Source of the DNA: Siphlonurus alternatus
Lineage: Eukaryota; Arthropoda; Insecta; Ephemeroptera; Siphlonuridae
Direction of reading: 5' to 3'
DNA: 64,000 bases
Assembly (NCBI GenBank): GCA_949825025.1
Contig: OX463781.1
Coordinates: 6,303,370-6,367,369, forward strand
Shown: positions 48,470 to 62,154 of the stretch, piece by piece
Layout of the letters: each line of letters starts with the position of its first letter
Numbering within the stretch: the first letter of the stretch is position 1
Notes under the pieces: generated by a model
Database searches by the model: none
Told to the model about the DNA's origin: nothing
What the model saw: the letters and a program-made list of their open reading frames with translations, nothing else
Position numbers and translations under genes: made by a program

Positions 48470-51400
48470 TTGTTTTGCGTCTGCGTAACAGCCTTGATAT
48501 CATTATGTTATACCCCTAATATTTATAAAACACTTCAATTTTATAATTATACTATATAAGTATATAAATTAATTATTTTATATTTTGCATGAGTATGCCA
48601 AGCGAAGTAGAAAATTAGTTAAGTTAGTAAAGAAGTTCATGTTTCAGGTCGGCTTAGTAAAGATTTTATATAAGGATTAAAATATTGCGTTGAATTAACT
48701 GCGATCAAAATTTCATAATACGTATTAGTGTTTTGTATACATAGAAATTTTATTATATTAGTTTAATTTAAGTAGTTTTACATGTTTGCAAGTAGGTAAA
48801 AAATTAATTAGTATTTGCGTCATCATTTTTTTTTACAATAAATACGTTCATGTAAAAAAAAATTAAAATAAGTATTATAAAACAGGATAAAAATAATAAC
48901 GTTGGTGATATGCCATGAGGAATAAAAATTGTTTACAGGTGTTCAATGCAGTAAAGGAATACAACTACAATATTACTATATGAATACATCAGTTTTTTTT
49001 CCTTCGCAAGTATATTTGCATGCAGCTGGTTCACAAACAAATCTCATCATTCTAAACAATTATAAACCATCAGCAAGCAAGAGTATTTAAACAACTGAAG
49101 CTCTATATCTCAGCAGGCATACTCATGTTCATAAGAGCACGATTGATAAATTACTCAAGAATATGATGAACACTATTATAGTGACAAATAAATGCTAAAT
49201 GCGCTCAATTTTGATGCAATCAATAATGTCCATATTCTGTAATTGTTCTAATGCATTATTGTGTATTTTTGTGTGTTTATTTTTTTTAAAGATTCTCTTA
49301 TAGTTCAAGAATTGTTTTAATATTGTACACTAATAATAAATTTTAAACCTTCCAAGCTGTATAAGAAGTTTAAGTTTAATACAATTTTATGTTAAGTGTT
49401 AACACAACCCATTCGATCAGCATTAACATTTATTGTACTTAAAACGTAATTAATGAGAAGTATTGCAAGAAAATAAACAATTTTCAATTAATGTTGAATA
49501 ATTAATTAATTACAATTTTATTTATTTTCGCTATGCCAATATATAATATATAAAATAGTATATTTATAAACTCAATTAAAAAAAAATTTAGAATTTAATC
49601 AAGTACGAAATACGAATAATTAATTTCAGTATCATACATATTATAAAATTTATACTAACCACATGTATGCCATTTATATGTATAATATATACCACATTTA
49701 TGGAAATAAATGGGTTTTAATTGAATTTGATATAACAATGAAATGGATGATACAGTGTTTTTTCCCACGGGGAGAATGCTTGAAGCATGTTTGAGTTGCA
49801 TGTAAATATCAGTGAAATAAATACTACATCAAATTCTTTCCATGCAATGATTTTTAGCAATGCTTTGAAAAATCAAGTATATTTACACCTTTTTAAAGTT
49901 TTATTTTGAAGTAATTATTTTGCGTTTCTTAACAACTGCATGACAGTAATTGTATTATGTCTTTTTCTAAGAGTGTTATTACAAAATTTTATTTTAGAAC
50001 TCCCATTTTGGTATATGGTAATAAAATGAACGCGATTATTATAAGGAAGGAGAACAGTTGGAAGCTGTCTATATGTCATTGATAACTCAAAAAGTTATAA
50101 AATATCATTTTCTTTTTACGCAACTCAAATAATATTAATGTGCAAAGTTTATAAAAAAAAAAATGATACGCCTTAAAAAGAAAAAATATGACGTAAAAAA
50201 GTCTAGACAACTTGAAATAAGATTTGAAAACTTTTTCCAATAAAGGGATACTTTCCAATGGGTTAACAAGACTTGAAACCTAGATATAAAATTCATTTCC
50301 TTCATTTATTTGGGTAATTTCCTGCTGTCAGTAATGACTACGCCTCTTTGTGTGTTTTTTTGCATCTGGTGAATAATCAATAAATCCATCAACAAACTTG
50401 AGAGCGAGATTTGGTATTTAAAATGTTTTACAAACTTTGATATTGACAACTTTTAGTCGCTCCTGTGACACAAATTTGGTGCATCAAACATTTCAAACGA
50501 AATCAAATGAATTTGGTGAAATCAAGTATATGAGAAAAAATTACAGATTAAAGTTTAATGAAGATTTAAATAATATTTAATGATACATAAATAGCATTTC
50601 GCCTATATTGCTTCTTTTGAATTTCATCATTTGTATTACATTAAAATTGATTATATATTTTACTGTTTGGTTTATTTTATTGTTTTTGTCTATTTATAAA
50701 TCCGGTATTACACGATGGAATTTTGCACACAAATTTTCCATCCAAATAAATAAAATTGGAGTTCTATGGTGAGGAAAAATTGCATGCAATAATTAGAAAA
50801 AAAAATATATCTTAAAATAAGATTTCAGATACTTTTAAAATAATTTAGGTTTGAATATTAATAAAAAAAAAATGAAACTTTATGTATAAAATTGTAAGGT
50901 GCGCTTAATTTAATATCCATATATTGAGAAAACATATATTTTATTTTATTTTCTATTCCAGAGAATTTTTATTTACATCAAAGAAAAATTCTATTATAGA
51001 TATTTTCTTGTATGAAATGCCAAATTGTTTATGCTTTGATCATGAAAATGTGTTTCATACCTGTCGTGCAGGAATGAAAGATGGTTTAAAATACTCTTTG
51101 AACTAAGAATCGAACATGGGACTGTAAGTAGAAAAAAAAAAAACTAGAATAAAAATTTTCAAAGGAAAGGTAGCCATGTAATATTTAACCCAATTAATAA
51201 TAATTATTATTAAAAGATTGCGTTGCATACATGGTTTCATTGCATGCTGTTTTGCATATTAAGAATCAATTCCACCATCCTTAGGAGATGCTACACCTTT
51301 CCCATCTTTTTCGTGTACTTTATAAAAATTAAGGTAATTTATATTTAAAAAAAAAATAGATACATAGAATATAAATTGTAAAAATATGATTAGGTCTTGT

Positions 51401-53011
51401 GGCATTCGTGGTCAAAATTTAGTCAAATCAGAATCAAATAAACACTATATAAAAAATAACAACTAAAAAAATATATATTCTTTCAAAAATTAGTTTTTTA
51501 TGAAGTTAATATATTATAATTTGTCCTTATATTTAGGTTCAAAAATATTTTAGGTTTACAATCTGAAAATAAAGGATATCATTTTTTCATTGACACTGCT
51601 ATGCACGTAATCCGCTTCATTTTAATTAAAAATTACGTCTTCAACTCGTCGCTTCACGAGTCCCTACTGAGAACCCGCAATTTTATTTTGTATAATTAAA
51701 TAGGATGTTTACCTTTCCTAGTTAAACTATGACATTCAGAACTCACTCCTAACAAGTCAAAACCCTCTCATTTGACGTATAAACGTATAATTGTATTTGT
51801 CGTGTGACCTTTAAAAAAATAACTAATTTCATCTTTGCTGACAATGAAAGAGAACGTATTTTCTAATTTTTCATCCACAATAAAACGCAATTCTGAGTAC
51901 TCCTTAAATGATTTACTAAAGGACGAGTATTACCCTCAAAGACGTTAAAATATCACATATTTCTAGATATAAATGAAACAGCTTCTATGAAAACGTAGCA
52001 AGACTCTTCGGAACAGATATGAACGCTACTTTTGATCAGTTCCTCGGTATTGTCATGTAAATTTTAAAAAGGGCCGATGAAATTAAATTGTAATACATGT
52101 TTGCATATAGACTGGGCGCTGAGTATGTTACAAAACTATAGTCGAGAGGGCCCCACTTTGATACGAAAAAACTATCACTTCGATATATTTATATACTATA
52201 AATATATTATTATATTTATATAATAATATATTTAATTTATATAACTCCATAGCTGGTTTCAGTTCATGTGATACAAGTAAAAAATAGAAAAAAATCATTA
52301 CGTTCTATTAATAAAAGTCAACTTTAGTATGTAATTTTTTGCTATTGTTATATTTTACAGCACTAACAAAATGAACTAGCGTATATGTTTTACCTTTTTA
52401 TTAACATACAGAGTAGAAAATATTTTTGTTTATAAATAATGTTTATAGTTAAGTTTTATTATTTATTTATTATGAATTCCTTAATATTTTTTATAATTCA
52501 TTATTATAAGAAGCTTTTATTCTAAATCCTAGAATAAAATAAGTAAATAATTATTTTAAAGCCTTTCTGAATGTTTTCTGAAGTATTCTTAAAATTAACC
52601 CAATTTCCAGGTTTAATAAAACTGCAATTTTTTTCTTGCTTTCATGAAACACAATGGGTGAATACACAATGAGAATAAATAATATCTCTTTTCTAGAAGC
52701 GGGAGAAAGATTATATATTTTGATTAAAAATATTTTGTAACAACACAAAATCCCTCTTCTTTTAGTGTATTATAAGCTCTTGTGAAAATAAAAAGAAAGA
52801 AGTAATAAAAAAAATCAACAGTATAATATACTCTTCTTTCGTTACTCTTTTGCAAAGTTTAATTTATGCAATATTAACTAAAGCTGAGCAAAAGAGATTC
52901 AAATACTGTATTCTGATTGGTCTATAAATATGAGCTTTTTTTCCCGTGCGGAAAGTTTGCGATGTCCTAACTTTTTACAAACAGCGGAAATTTTTTCGTC
53001 GCGTAGTTTTT

Positions 53012-53046
<35 letters not shown>

Positions 53047-53880
53047 TCAAAACACTTGCGTCAACATTTAGTTGCATTTACTCGCAACCTCAGAAAACTA
53101 AATTATTAAACAAACCAGATTTAAAAATGTATATTACCTTGTAATGAATACATTGCAGCACTTGCTAAAAAATCACGTTTTCAGCAAAAAGTTAGAAAGT
53201 AAGTATGTGAGTGCTCGTTAAATATTAATCTGTCAGCCTTGTGACCTAAAGTCTGTATTTACTACCTCACGAAGCTCAAACGTCAAATTAGACTCAAATC
53301 AATCTTGCGGTAATACATGTTTAGAAAAAAAATTTTTTCAAGGGCTTTAAATAACTCTTAAGTTAGTCAACGTCAAATATGGCTAGCTTTAAACGGTTGT
53401 AATAAATTATTCTTGAGACTACAAATCGTAAGAAAAATGGCAAAGGTGAGTTATAATGTTATAATTCATTTTAAAGAATTTTAAATACCACACACTGCAT
53501 GTGTAACAAAGATTAATTGCAACTTTCTAACATAGAACTTTTCAACACTGAACTCTATAATAAATTAGTTATAAAATAATTGAACATTATAAACATTATA
53601 TTTTAACTTGACACCATTTCTGACCTTCTCAACTTACTGTTATAATTACATGTTTGTTTTAATGTCGTTCAGTCTTTTAATACGTAATTATTTCCTACAA
53701 AATAATAAAAAATAAAATTATTTTATTTTTAGGTGTACGAGTTCAAATAATTTAATCGTGTGATATAATCTTGTATGATGGTGAACTCAACAATAAATAA
53801 ATTAGTTACAACAATTTTGGCATGTTAAAAAAATCAAAATGAAAATTATCATCTTGAGGTATAATATTTATACATTGTTA
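48470..53880. other. Long AT-rich stretch, no gene seen
   Basis: More than 5 kb with only random 60-65-codon frames. A solo MITE end lies near 50701 and a 32-base poly-T at 53014-53045. If the 59.4-kb island is the receptor's first exon, this is its giant first intron. Confidence 0.5.
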
Positions 53881-54649
53881 GTTGGTGACTCGACTGAAAA
53901 ACGTCGTTCAATCACAAGGAGCATTATTATGCACAATTAGATCTGTAAAGGACGTAAGCGGAGCCCTAGAGGAAAGTAAAGGTCCTTGGAGGATGCTGAG
54001 CGGCGTGGGCGGTGCTAAACGCTCTGCAATCACCGACACAATGCCGCTATATAGCCAGCAATGTGCTATAATTACTGTATTCACATGTTAAATCATACGA
54101 AAATGAACCCTATGATAGTGAAATTAATATTGCATCAAGCTTAGCACAAGAATGAAAGTACAGAATTCTCTCTCAGTAGGATAGAAACACTCAACTTTTT
54201 GTATCATCAATTGACAACTTCATACATCTTTCGTCTGCAGATACGAAAAGTATTATTGATTGCAAAAGATTATATTTTTTTTGTTCAAATAAATTTTATA
54301 TCGATGATTCTACCAGTGTGGGTATTATCGTTTCATTTTAGTAATCGACTTGTAGCCTTCTTCTATTTTTAGTAAGGATTATATTTAAATATTTAAACCA
54401 GAAAAAAATGTTCTTGAAGAATAACGTTTGGATAAAATATATTTATATTTTGATATCAACCAAACATTTTGTGCTCCATGCTAAATACGAGTAAATATAA
54501 ATAATGGTAAATAATTCACGTTCCAGTTGATTTTGCATTAGCATTGTTTTATTTGATTTTATATCATCAATGTCCAATGAAATAGAAACTTAATTAAAAA
54601 AACATGCTAGTTGTTTGGAAGCTTCAGTGTGAAAAAATAAAAACCTATA

Positions 54650-54968
54650 ATAGAGTATTGTCCTCAAATTTTTTTATTGCAGAAATGGATAGAGCGTGCA
54701 AAGTTATGCTACCCTGATTTTTTTTAGATTTTTTAGAGCCCGGGAACTATTTTTAAAAAATTATTCAAAGTCCTTTTTGTGACGTCACGAGACGCCGCTT
54801 CTTAAGAAAAAGATAGGACTTGCCGCCGCGTGACGTCACAAAAAGGACTTTCAACAATTTTTTAAAAATAGTTCCAGGTCTCAAAAAAATCTGAAAAAAA
54901 TCAGGGTAGCATAACTTTGCACCCTCTATCCATTTCTGCAATAAAAAAAATTGAGGACAATACTCCAT
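54650..54968. mobile_element. Palindromic CRE-MITE, copy G
   Basis: Closest in sequence to copy F (ends AGAGTATTGTCCTC). CREs lie at 54780-54787 and 54831-54838. The 67-codon ORF on the minus strand here is a product of the palindrome. Confidence 0.88.
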
Positions 54969-55429
54969 TATAAATTTAAAATATATATAGAATAGTGTAT
55001 GTATTTTTATATCATACTATATTAATAATATAAAATTTAGCAAGAGAAAAAATGTATTGATAGCATGAACAAATAATTATATAGTATTTAGTAAATACAG
55101 ATACGTAAATAAATAAGTCGAAACAAATATTTAGTAAATATTTGATACAATTAATACAAAATATATAAATAGTATATTAAATACAACACTTGAAAAAACT
55201 TGCAGTTATAATTAATTATTTAAATAAAAAGTCAAATTAAAAGAACTGGTGATGAATTGTTCAGGTAGTAATAAAAAAATAAGCCATATTTTACTTTTAT
55301 TTTATACTTTATTTTTAAAAATACCCCTCCATGGATAATTGTTAATATAAATCCAGTTTTAGTATGGATTTTTTATTGTAAGTTAACTAATTAATTATTT
55401 ACATAAAAATTAACAATGCATAAGAGGGT

Positions 55430-55640
55430 GCAAAATTAAAGTACTCAGATTCTTTTCAGTGTTCCTGTGAAACCTGATTTTCCTGGGTTTTTAGAGTCCT
55501 ACAGTAAAAAATAAAAAAATGAAACTACTTTTTAGTGGCACCAGCTAGGCAGCACTCTTTAATTATTATAGGACAGCACTTCGCTGCTGGCAAAACGGCG
55601 TTTTGCTGTTTAAACGAACTTTTAATAACAAATTAATTAA
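55430..55640. mobile_element. MITE relic, one arm
   Basis: AGAGGGTGCAAAATTAAAGT, TTTTTAGAGTCC and a TTAGTGGCACC block resemble one arm of the CRE-MITE family or of subfamily D. A small hairpin (GCAAAACGGCGTTTTGC) lies at the right. Confidence 0.35.
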
Positions 55641-56250
55641 AACTATACTACAAAAACGAAAAAAAAACATAACAAAAATAGGATATAACATTAATGTTAT
55701 ATGCTGTGTTAATTATTGCGAAACAAATTTATTTCAATGCTCTATTGTGGATGCAATAAAAGAGGAAAAATCAATGTGAATGTTGATCGCTAAGTATTTT
55801 TATTTATTTATAAATATTTTTCGTGTTATTTTTAAATGGATAACCAGACTTGACCTAGCTCTGATTGGATTGCTTTTTCTTGTGTGTTTTTCTATCATAG
55901 TTTTTGCCTTTTTCAAGAATTTTGATAAGATCAATGCATTCTTTCTTTTAAATGCTACAAATTACAACTATAATAATATTAAGATTAATTTTAGGAAACA
56001 GACATTTCATTTGAACGTAATAGTTTCAAAGATTTTTTTAAATTATATTAAATACTAATAATTTAAACACTTTTTCAATTAAATTAATGCAACATTAGTG
56101 AGGAAAGCAAATGATTAAATTATATTTAACTCTTTAAATTAGTTTGTATTGCAAGAATTTTTAGTGCCAGAGTTATATATATAGTATTATTTTATTTTTG
56201 AACTAACATTATTTTCATACTTAAAAAAAAAATATTAAATTCTCTTGTAG

Positions 56251-56302
<52 letters not shown>
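56251..56302. repeat. (TTG)n microsatellite
   Basis: Seventeen TTG units in AT-rich, gene-free DNA. Confidence 0.97.
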
Positions 56303-56304
<2 letters not shown>

Positions 56305-57370
56305 TACACTTTCATTATATTTTTTTATAATTATACTGTACACAATTATACAATATTATACGGCAGCACATATAGACGTATGTTTGCGTGAGCATAAAAC
56401 AAATATATGCATATAAATGTCATGCCGGAATTTTTTATAGTAAAGTAAATTTACAAAAGCTTCAGTTATATATACAAATTGTTAAATTTCCTTGTAAAAT
56501 TAGCACTAAAATTATATTTTTAACAACATAAATAAATTTGAACAAAGTTAATAAAATTTTGTGGTATTTATTTAATATTATAATTATATGTATTGCAGAT
56601 ATTATTTACTCTAAATGAAATTTTTTTATTGATTTCCATTTTATTTAAACATAGTACACGTTTGTGAAGGAGGAAATTTGTATATAAAGAATGAATGCCA
56701 ATCCACGAAAATGCACACTAAACACATTATCGATTGTCAATTTTTTGAAGTGTTGACGCCATATTGACACTAACTGTTGTCTCAATTAGCGCAAGTGTTC
56801 AAGTATTTGAAGGGTTTGAAGGGTCTAGTATTTAGTGTTTGAAATAGCAACTTCAAACACTAACACAGACACTAAATTTTTTAACATTGATCAGCTGATG
56901 CAAATGTTTCCAAATTTTGACACTACGAAGTGTTGGCGCTAGTTTACAGTAAAGTTGTCTCATTTAAAATAAGTATCTATACTAAATTAGTGTTTGAAGT
57001 GTATACACTTTTAGTTCGCATTCTTTAAATGAGACGCGGCCAAAGTCTACAGATTTCTACATTAATTTCGGTTACATGGACTCTGAAACCCCTTCTATTA
57101 TTATGACGGATAAAACCTACGACATTCTCATTTGTCATCCCAGACTGGCATTGTACGCACAAAATTCAATAGTTTGAGTCACGAGAAACGCTGGTGACGT
57201 CACAACACTCGTAATTATCATACAGAAACGATAATAATTATTTTCATGTGTGCATGATTATCAATTTTTATCCTAACAGTATAAGTTACATTTCCGTTTG
57301 TGCAATATGAGCAATGAAAACCAATGAAAACACGTACACAGAAATAGAGAGAGAGAGAGAGAGAGAGAGA

Positions 57371-57415
57371 TAATCAAATTAATTTGTTTCTCGCTCCGGA
57401 AGTAGCCTGAATATT
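57371..57415 (+). mobile_element. Solo end of the CAGTCAAATTA MITE family
   Basis: TAATCAAATTAATTTG followed by GCTCCGGAAGTAGCCTGAA matches the left arm of the copies at 14808 and 16004. No matching right arm follows. It is abutted by a (GA)n run. Confidence 0.5.
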
Positions 57416-57894
57416 ATTTTGTTAGCCATCCTGATTAAATTTCAGTAATTTGGTTAATTCTGGGACGGATTATTTTTACTATATTATATGCAATAAACTG
57501 AATGTAATGAATGCATAAAATTCAAAATTAATTATTACGTCATGATCATGGAAGTTGATTTTTAAAGTTTCGGTGTGAGACAATGAGTCAACTGAGCTGC
57601 GCTGTCATATCTACCGCCATTGTTGTCACAGCCATAGCAACGTAAGAGTGCATGTAAAATACTGGAACATTTACTAGCTGATTAGTGTTTTGAAATACAA
57701 GGTAATTAAACGGTTCACCGTACTCACATGTATTTTCACTAACTGTTACAATCAGAAGAGGTTACGTTCGTGCTAGAGTACCGTATTATAGATGTTTTGT
57801 ATACCTCTAAAACAATGAAATAATGGTTAATTAAATGAAGCTGCTTCTGTAAGACAAGTTATCTGTTTCAGAAAGCCATTAATTGGACCCCAAA

Positions 57895-57895
<1 letters not shown>

Positions 57896-57931
<36 letters not shown>
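57896..57931. repeat. (AT)n microsatellite
   Basis: Eighteen AT units; shorter runs lie at 10366-10395, 13139-13159 and 62901-62932, and a (GA)n run at 57345-57370. Confidence 0.95.
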
Positions 57932-57932
<1 letters not shown>

Positions 57933-59409
57933 CGATTTTACGATAATCAATTTTCAGATAGTAATGTAATTTTATACACATGCTTGCACTAATATAATAT
58001 TGGAAAAGATAAAGTGAAATATTAAAATGACAGTATCTTTGTAAAAATAAATAATTATATTTTTATAAAAATATCACGTTAACACTTTATGAATATGTTA
58101 AAAACGAATTGCAGAAAGAAAAAATATTCGAAGTATAATAGTTCAGTAAAATCACGTATAGTCCTTTCAGTTTCCGATCAGAAAAGTGCGGCACCAAAAC
58201 TACTTATCATAAAAAAATTTGTCATGTACAAAATATTTAACTCATAGTTAATCAATACAATTTTTTTAACACAATTTTAAAGCTACCAAAATATATTTAA
58301 ATATTGAAGCATAATTTTAAGTAAAGTTCAAAATATTTCTATTGCTCTCAAGTGCAGATATATTTTTTAGTGAAATAAATAATAATGTTCCTTGCAGTTC
58401 AAGTTAAACGTTATAACACAATTTTTAAGCTAACAATAGATATAATATTTTTGAATCTAGTATTCTCAGGAAGCGGTAAAAATATTTCTAGCCAGCACTA
58501 TAAAAAAAGGTTAAAGTTTTTTTGTTCTGAAATGTCAAAAAAGTTTGCTTCTATAAGGGGTTTAAGTTAAGACAAGATCGTGTTGACAGTTTGGCGTGGC
58601 GAACACGGTGCACACGTTTACTCAATTTAATTGTGTTGTGACATCTGTAAAACTTTTCACCCATGTAATAAATAATCAAATATTTCACCTTCACTTGGTA
58701 TGTTAACAATCAATTGTGAAGTTGGTTGAACTGTTTTTTAATTATTTTCTTCACATTTGAAATTAAGCCAACGATCGAAATAAAAATTTGAATTTAACAT
58801 CAATTTAAATTGGTAACCCATTTAAATTAAATTTTAATTTACACGATTTTAATGAAATTTATGTTTACCGTTTGTTTTACTAACATTAATTAACACTAAC
58901 AATTTATAAAGCTAATGAGAGTTAATGAAAATGTGAAAAAAAATCAGACATTTAATTTGAATCTTTTAATTTTAATTATCACATTAAAATTGTAATTGTT
59001 AAAACCTTATTAACAAAGAATAATGTACAGTTGTTGCCTTTAAAAATTTCCAATGCTAAGAGTAATCAATTAAGTATTCTATGTTCTATCGGTAAGTTCA
59101 ATGGGCCTGTAATGTACTTGAAATTTTATTAACCTGCAGTTTCTATCATGCATAACTACCATGAAACTGTCCTTAAACGTAAAAAGTTTAGGGCAATCGT
59201 ATTAGGAAGGTTTGTTTCAGGGCCTGCTGTCATCAATAATAAACAGCAGTTATCATCACGCTGCAATTATTTCTCTTTTGAAGTACTCTTAAAAGTTGTC
59301 TAAATAATAAATTGTTGCGAGATGATGTTTACTTATTATTATAGCAAAAAGATTCCTGCATATAAACTAAAAAAGTTTTCTCCCAAAGAAATGAAATATC
59401 GGTACTCAC

Positions 59410-59473
59410 GGAAGAAGTGACTTTACTCTGGTCCAGATGAGATGCTGCCAGAGATGAATGCCACGCGAAGACT
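59410..59473 (-). other. Candidate 5' noncoding exon
   Basis: On the minus strand, a GC-rich stretch runs from a TCAGT initiator (transcription start near 59473) to a strong donor GTGAGTACC (59401-59409). It contains no ATG, so it would be untranslated. It lies 32 kb upstream of the first receptor exon on the same strand and could be its leader exon. The link is inferred from strand and position only; it could belong to another gene. Confidence 0.4.
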
Positions 59474-59600
59474 GAGCGACTCTTGGTCCCGCGCTCCTAA
59501 CTATAAGAGCGATGTGACGTCACGGGTCATGCGCACCGAGGTCACGTGGCCTGGCAGCGTGTGCCCCAGGACCACGCCCCCTCAGACACGCGTGGAGACA
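59474..59600 (-). promoter_or_regulatory. Candidate core promoter with CRE and E-box
   Basis: Directly upstream, in the minus sense, of the candidate exon: a TATA-like CTTATAGTT (59499-59507), about 30 bases before the initiator A; a perfect CRE TGACGTCA (59515-59522); a perfect E-box CACGTG (59543-59548); and a CACGCGTG box (59587-59594). The island is clearly GC-richer than its surroundings. CRE and E-box sites are typical of cAMP- and clock-controlled promoters, but function here is inference. Confidence 0.4.
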
Positions 59601-60777
59601 AATTATAGGGACGGGGATCTATTTTATCCTCGTGATATTTCTAATTATATCGATTTTATAACATTTTTTTTATTTCTGCTTCAATAATGATGTTATTGAC
59701 TGTATGATTATTTATTTTTAATTTTTTAAAAACTCATAAACTTTTTTTTATATTATTTCTTTCGTTCTTTATTTAATATACTTTGTCTTTAAATTCATTG
59801 TTTTTAAGTCTTTCACTGTCTCACAAAAAGAAAAAAAAAAGTCTTATCGTTAACTTTCATTTTTACTCTTTTAATTACGCTTTATGTTATTTATTGATTT
59901 TTTTTTGTGTGAAAATTTTCCATCTCATTTTTTTCACCTCATTTTGAGGTCTCTGCCGCCCTCGTTGAGCGTCCCTCTGTCTCACGCTCCCCCAATGTGT
60001 GTCACCACTCTCAATGTAGGACTTTCATCCCCCATCACATTCTCAACAAGGACACACCGAAGTGCAGCGTCAGTATAACGACGGGGCAAGGAAGTTGGAA
60101 TATTCCACCATCCGTGGGACGTAGGGAAGATTCACAGCATTTGTTTACAATTCAATTTTAATGATGTCAAACTGTTGTAAAGTGCATTCCGATAAAAAGA
60201 TCAGAAACGGTGTTTCTTTGTCACCTTTATTTTTTGTGTATCAACATGAAATATAACACTCATTGTATCACTGAAGGTGACAAAGCACTGTTAACGGTTA
60301 AAAGTTTGTCGTATCATCTAAACTGGATAATAACACAATAAAATAAAGTAGAAATCCAATAGTAAAAAAGTTAAAAAAATATATCAAAAATCAATAAATT
60401 ATGCATTTAATAATTCACTATAACTCATCATGCACTCTAGTCTCAGGCATGTCTTTCTTACCCTGATTGTAACTGAGCTGCTGAAATAAATGTTCTTATT
60501 CTTCCTCATTTTTTTTTTTAAATATCTACTCTCTGAATTATAATATATTGATTGTACTAGGAGCAAATTTTGGAGAGAAGGACGGAAAAGGTAGTTGAGC
60601 TGAAAGGAGTCCCTTGAAATTTGGATTACGGGCAGTTTATTTCTCTACTCCATACAATTTTTACAAGTAATTAAATCTTATAACACTTTTATGGTTGGAT
60701 TAAATTCAAGTAATAAAATATTAATAAAAAATAAAGGATAAATATAAATAATTAGCTGATTATTTATTAGTAAAGAT

Positions 60778-60939
60778 AATGGGCGCGATTCAAGAAGCAG
60801 TTAGCCAGGTTTCTAACCACGTTTACCTTAACCACGTTTAACTGGGTGGCTTAATATGTGAAACAAATATATTAGTTAAACGTGGTTAAGCTAAACGTGG
60901 TTAGAAAATTGGCTAACTTCTTCGTGAATCGCACCCATT
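60778..60939. mobile_element. 162-bp palindromic MITE with ACCACGTTTA repeats
   Basis: ATGGGCGCGATTCAAGAAG is mirrored by CTTCTTCGTGAATCGCACCC. Each arm carries two copies of TAACCACGTTTA (inverted as TAAACGTGGTTA). No coding capacity; superfamily not assigned. Confidence 0.75.
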
Positions 60940-61330
60940 GGATAAAATCTTTTAATTTACTTTTGTACCGTATTTCAGTATATGAATATAAATGAGGATT
61001 CAACAATACAAATTAAATTTTTATAAAAGTTTATATAGAATGAATTATTAAAAACCTGATTGTGTTTTGTATAAATATACTTCTTCTAAGTAAATGGTAA
61101 AAGATATAATGCCTAAAGCTTGAGAACGAATAACGAAGTAGTATAAATAGCATTTAACAAAGCACCACCCTGTGTATACACTAAGAGCATTGTGAGTAGA
61201 TATACTCTCAATCTGATTGCCGAGGGCTACTTGGAGCAGCTATGAATAATGCCATATGTAAATGAACAGGTAGTAGAACTAGGTTGTATCATCCCTGCAA
61301 CTTTCTGTGAACCTGTGTAAAAGTAATTCC

Positions 61331-61993
61331 AATAGACCACTTGCAAAACTATGTTTTAGCAAAACGTAAACAAACTCATTCACCCAGGTATTGTTGGTTG
61401 TTGATTATGTGTATTTTTTTTCCAATACATTGGACCTTATGGGAAATTTACGATTTTCACATACAGATTTCAATGCATTACATACGTATAATTTTAAAAA
61501 TAAATATATCACCGGAATCTGCAGTTCTTGGCCATTTATAATATTGAAAACTGCATTGGAAGACGGTTTCTTTATTTCAATATAGTAAATTTAGTATCAT
61601 ACCAAATCAGCAAATTGCATGGGGTAAGATACGTAACAAGCAAACTCCAGTTCAACAGTTAAAATCAACAAACTGGAGTTTGCCTAGTTACGTATCTTAC
61701 CCCATGCAATTGGCTGATTTGGTGTCATACTAAATTTACTATATTGAAATAAAGAAACCATCTTCCAATGCAATTTTCAATATTATAAATGGCCAAGAAC
61801 TGCAGATTCCGGTGATATATTTATTTTTAAAATCATATGTATGTCACGTATTGAAAACTGTATGTGAAAAACGTGAATTTCCCATAAAGTCCAATGTATT
61901 GGAAAAAAAATACACATAATCAACAACCAACAATACCTGGGTGAATGAGTTTGTTTACGTTTTGCTAAAACATAGTTTTGCAAGTGGTCTATT
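61331..61993. mobile_element. 663-bp foldback element
   Basis: Long inverted arms run from AATAGACCACTTGCAAAAC to its complement at the right. They are about 310 bp each, with the centre at AACTGGAGTTTGCCTAG around 61630-61690. The arms are highly similar and each contains the same 66-codon open frame (61341-61541 plus; 61783-61983 minus; both start MQNYVLAKRKQ). No target duplication was recognised. The frame may be chance conservation of the arm. Confidence 0.8.
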
Positions 61994-62154
61994 GTTGCCG
62001 GGAGAACACAAATTTAAAAGTTCACAAACTGCAGTTCTTTCTAATAAAGGAATAATTTTTATTTTGTAAAAATCACTAAATAGCAAGAGTCAGTACAGGC
62101 CGAGAGCTTTTATTAAATATTAAATGTAGTATCAGTTCTCTGGTACAGCTAAGT

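Larger units (their letters stand above)
55700..59400. other. AT-rich stretch, no confirmed gene
   Basis: Contains the (TTG)n, (GA)n and (AT)n runs, a solo MITE end and a region of repeated AGTGTTTGAA/GAAGTGTTG motifs (56740-57000). A 92-codon frame at 55780-56058 is hydrophobic but without recognisable domain or splice context. Confidence 0.45.

Noticed and set aside
53880..54095. GC-richer patch with acceptor-like GATTGCAG on the minus strand
   Set aside because: No open frame with a matching donor, no domain, no repeat partner in the window.
55780..56058. 92-codon hydrophobic ORF
   Set aside because: AT-rich DNA naturally gives Phe/Ile/Leu-rich frames; no splice context or motif.
56690..57026. 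Possible MITE with AAAGAATG ends
   Set aside because: Only about 8 bp pair at the ends; internal similarity is direct (GAAGTGTTG...GTTGTCTCA), not inverted.
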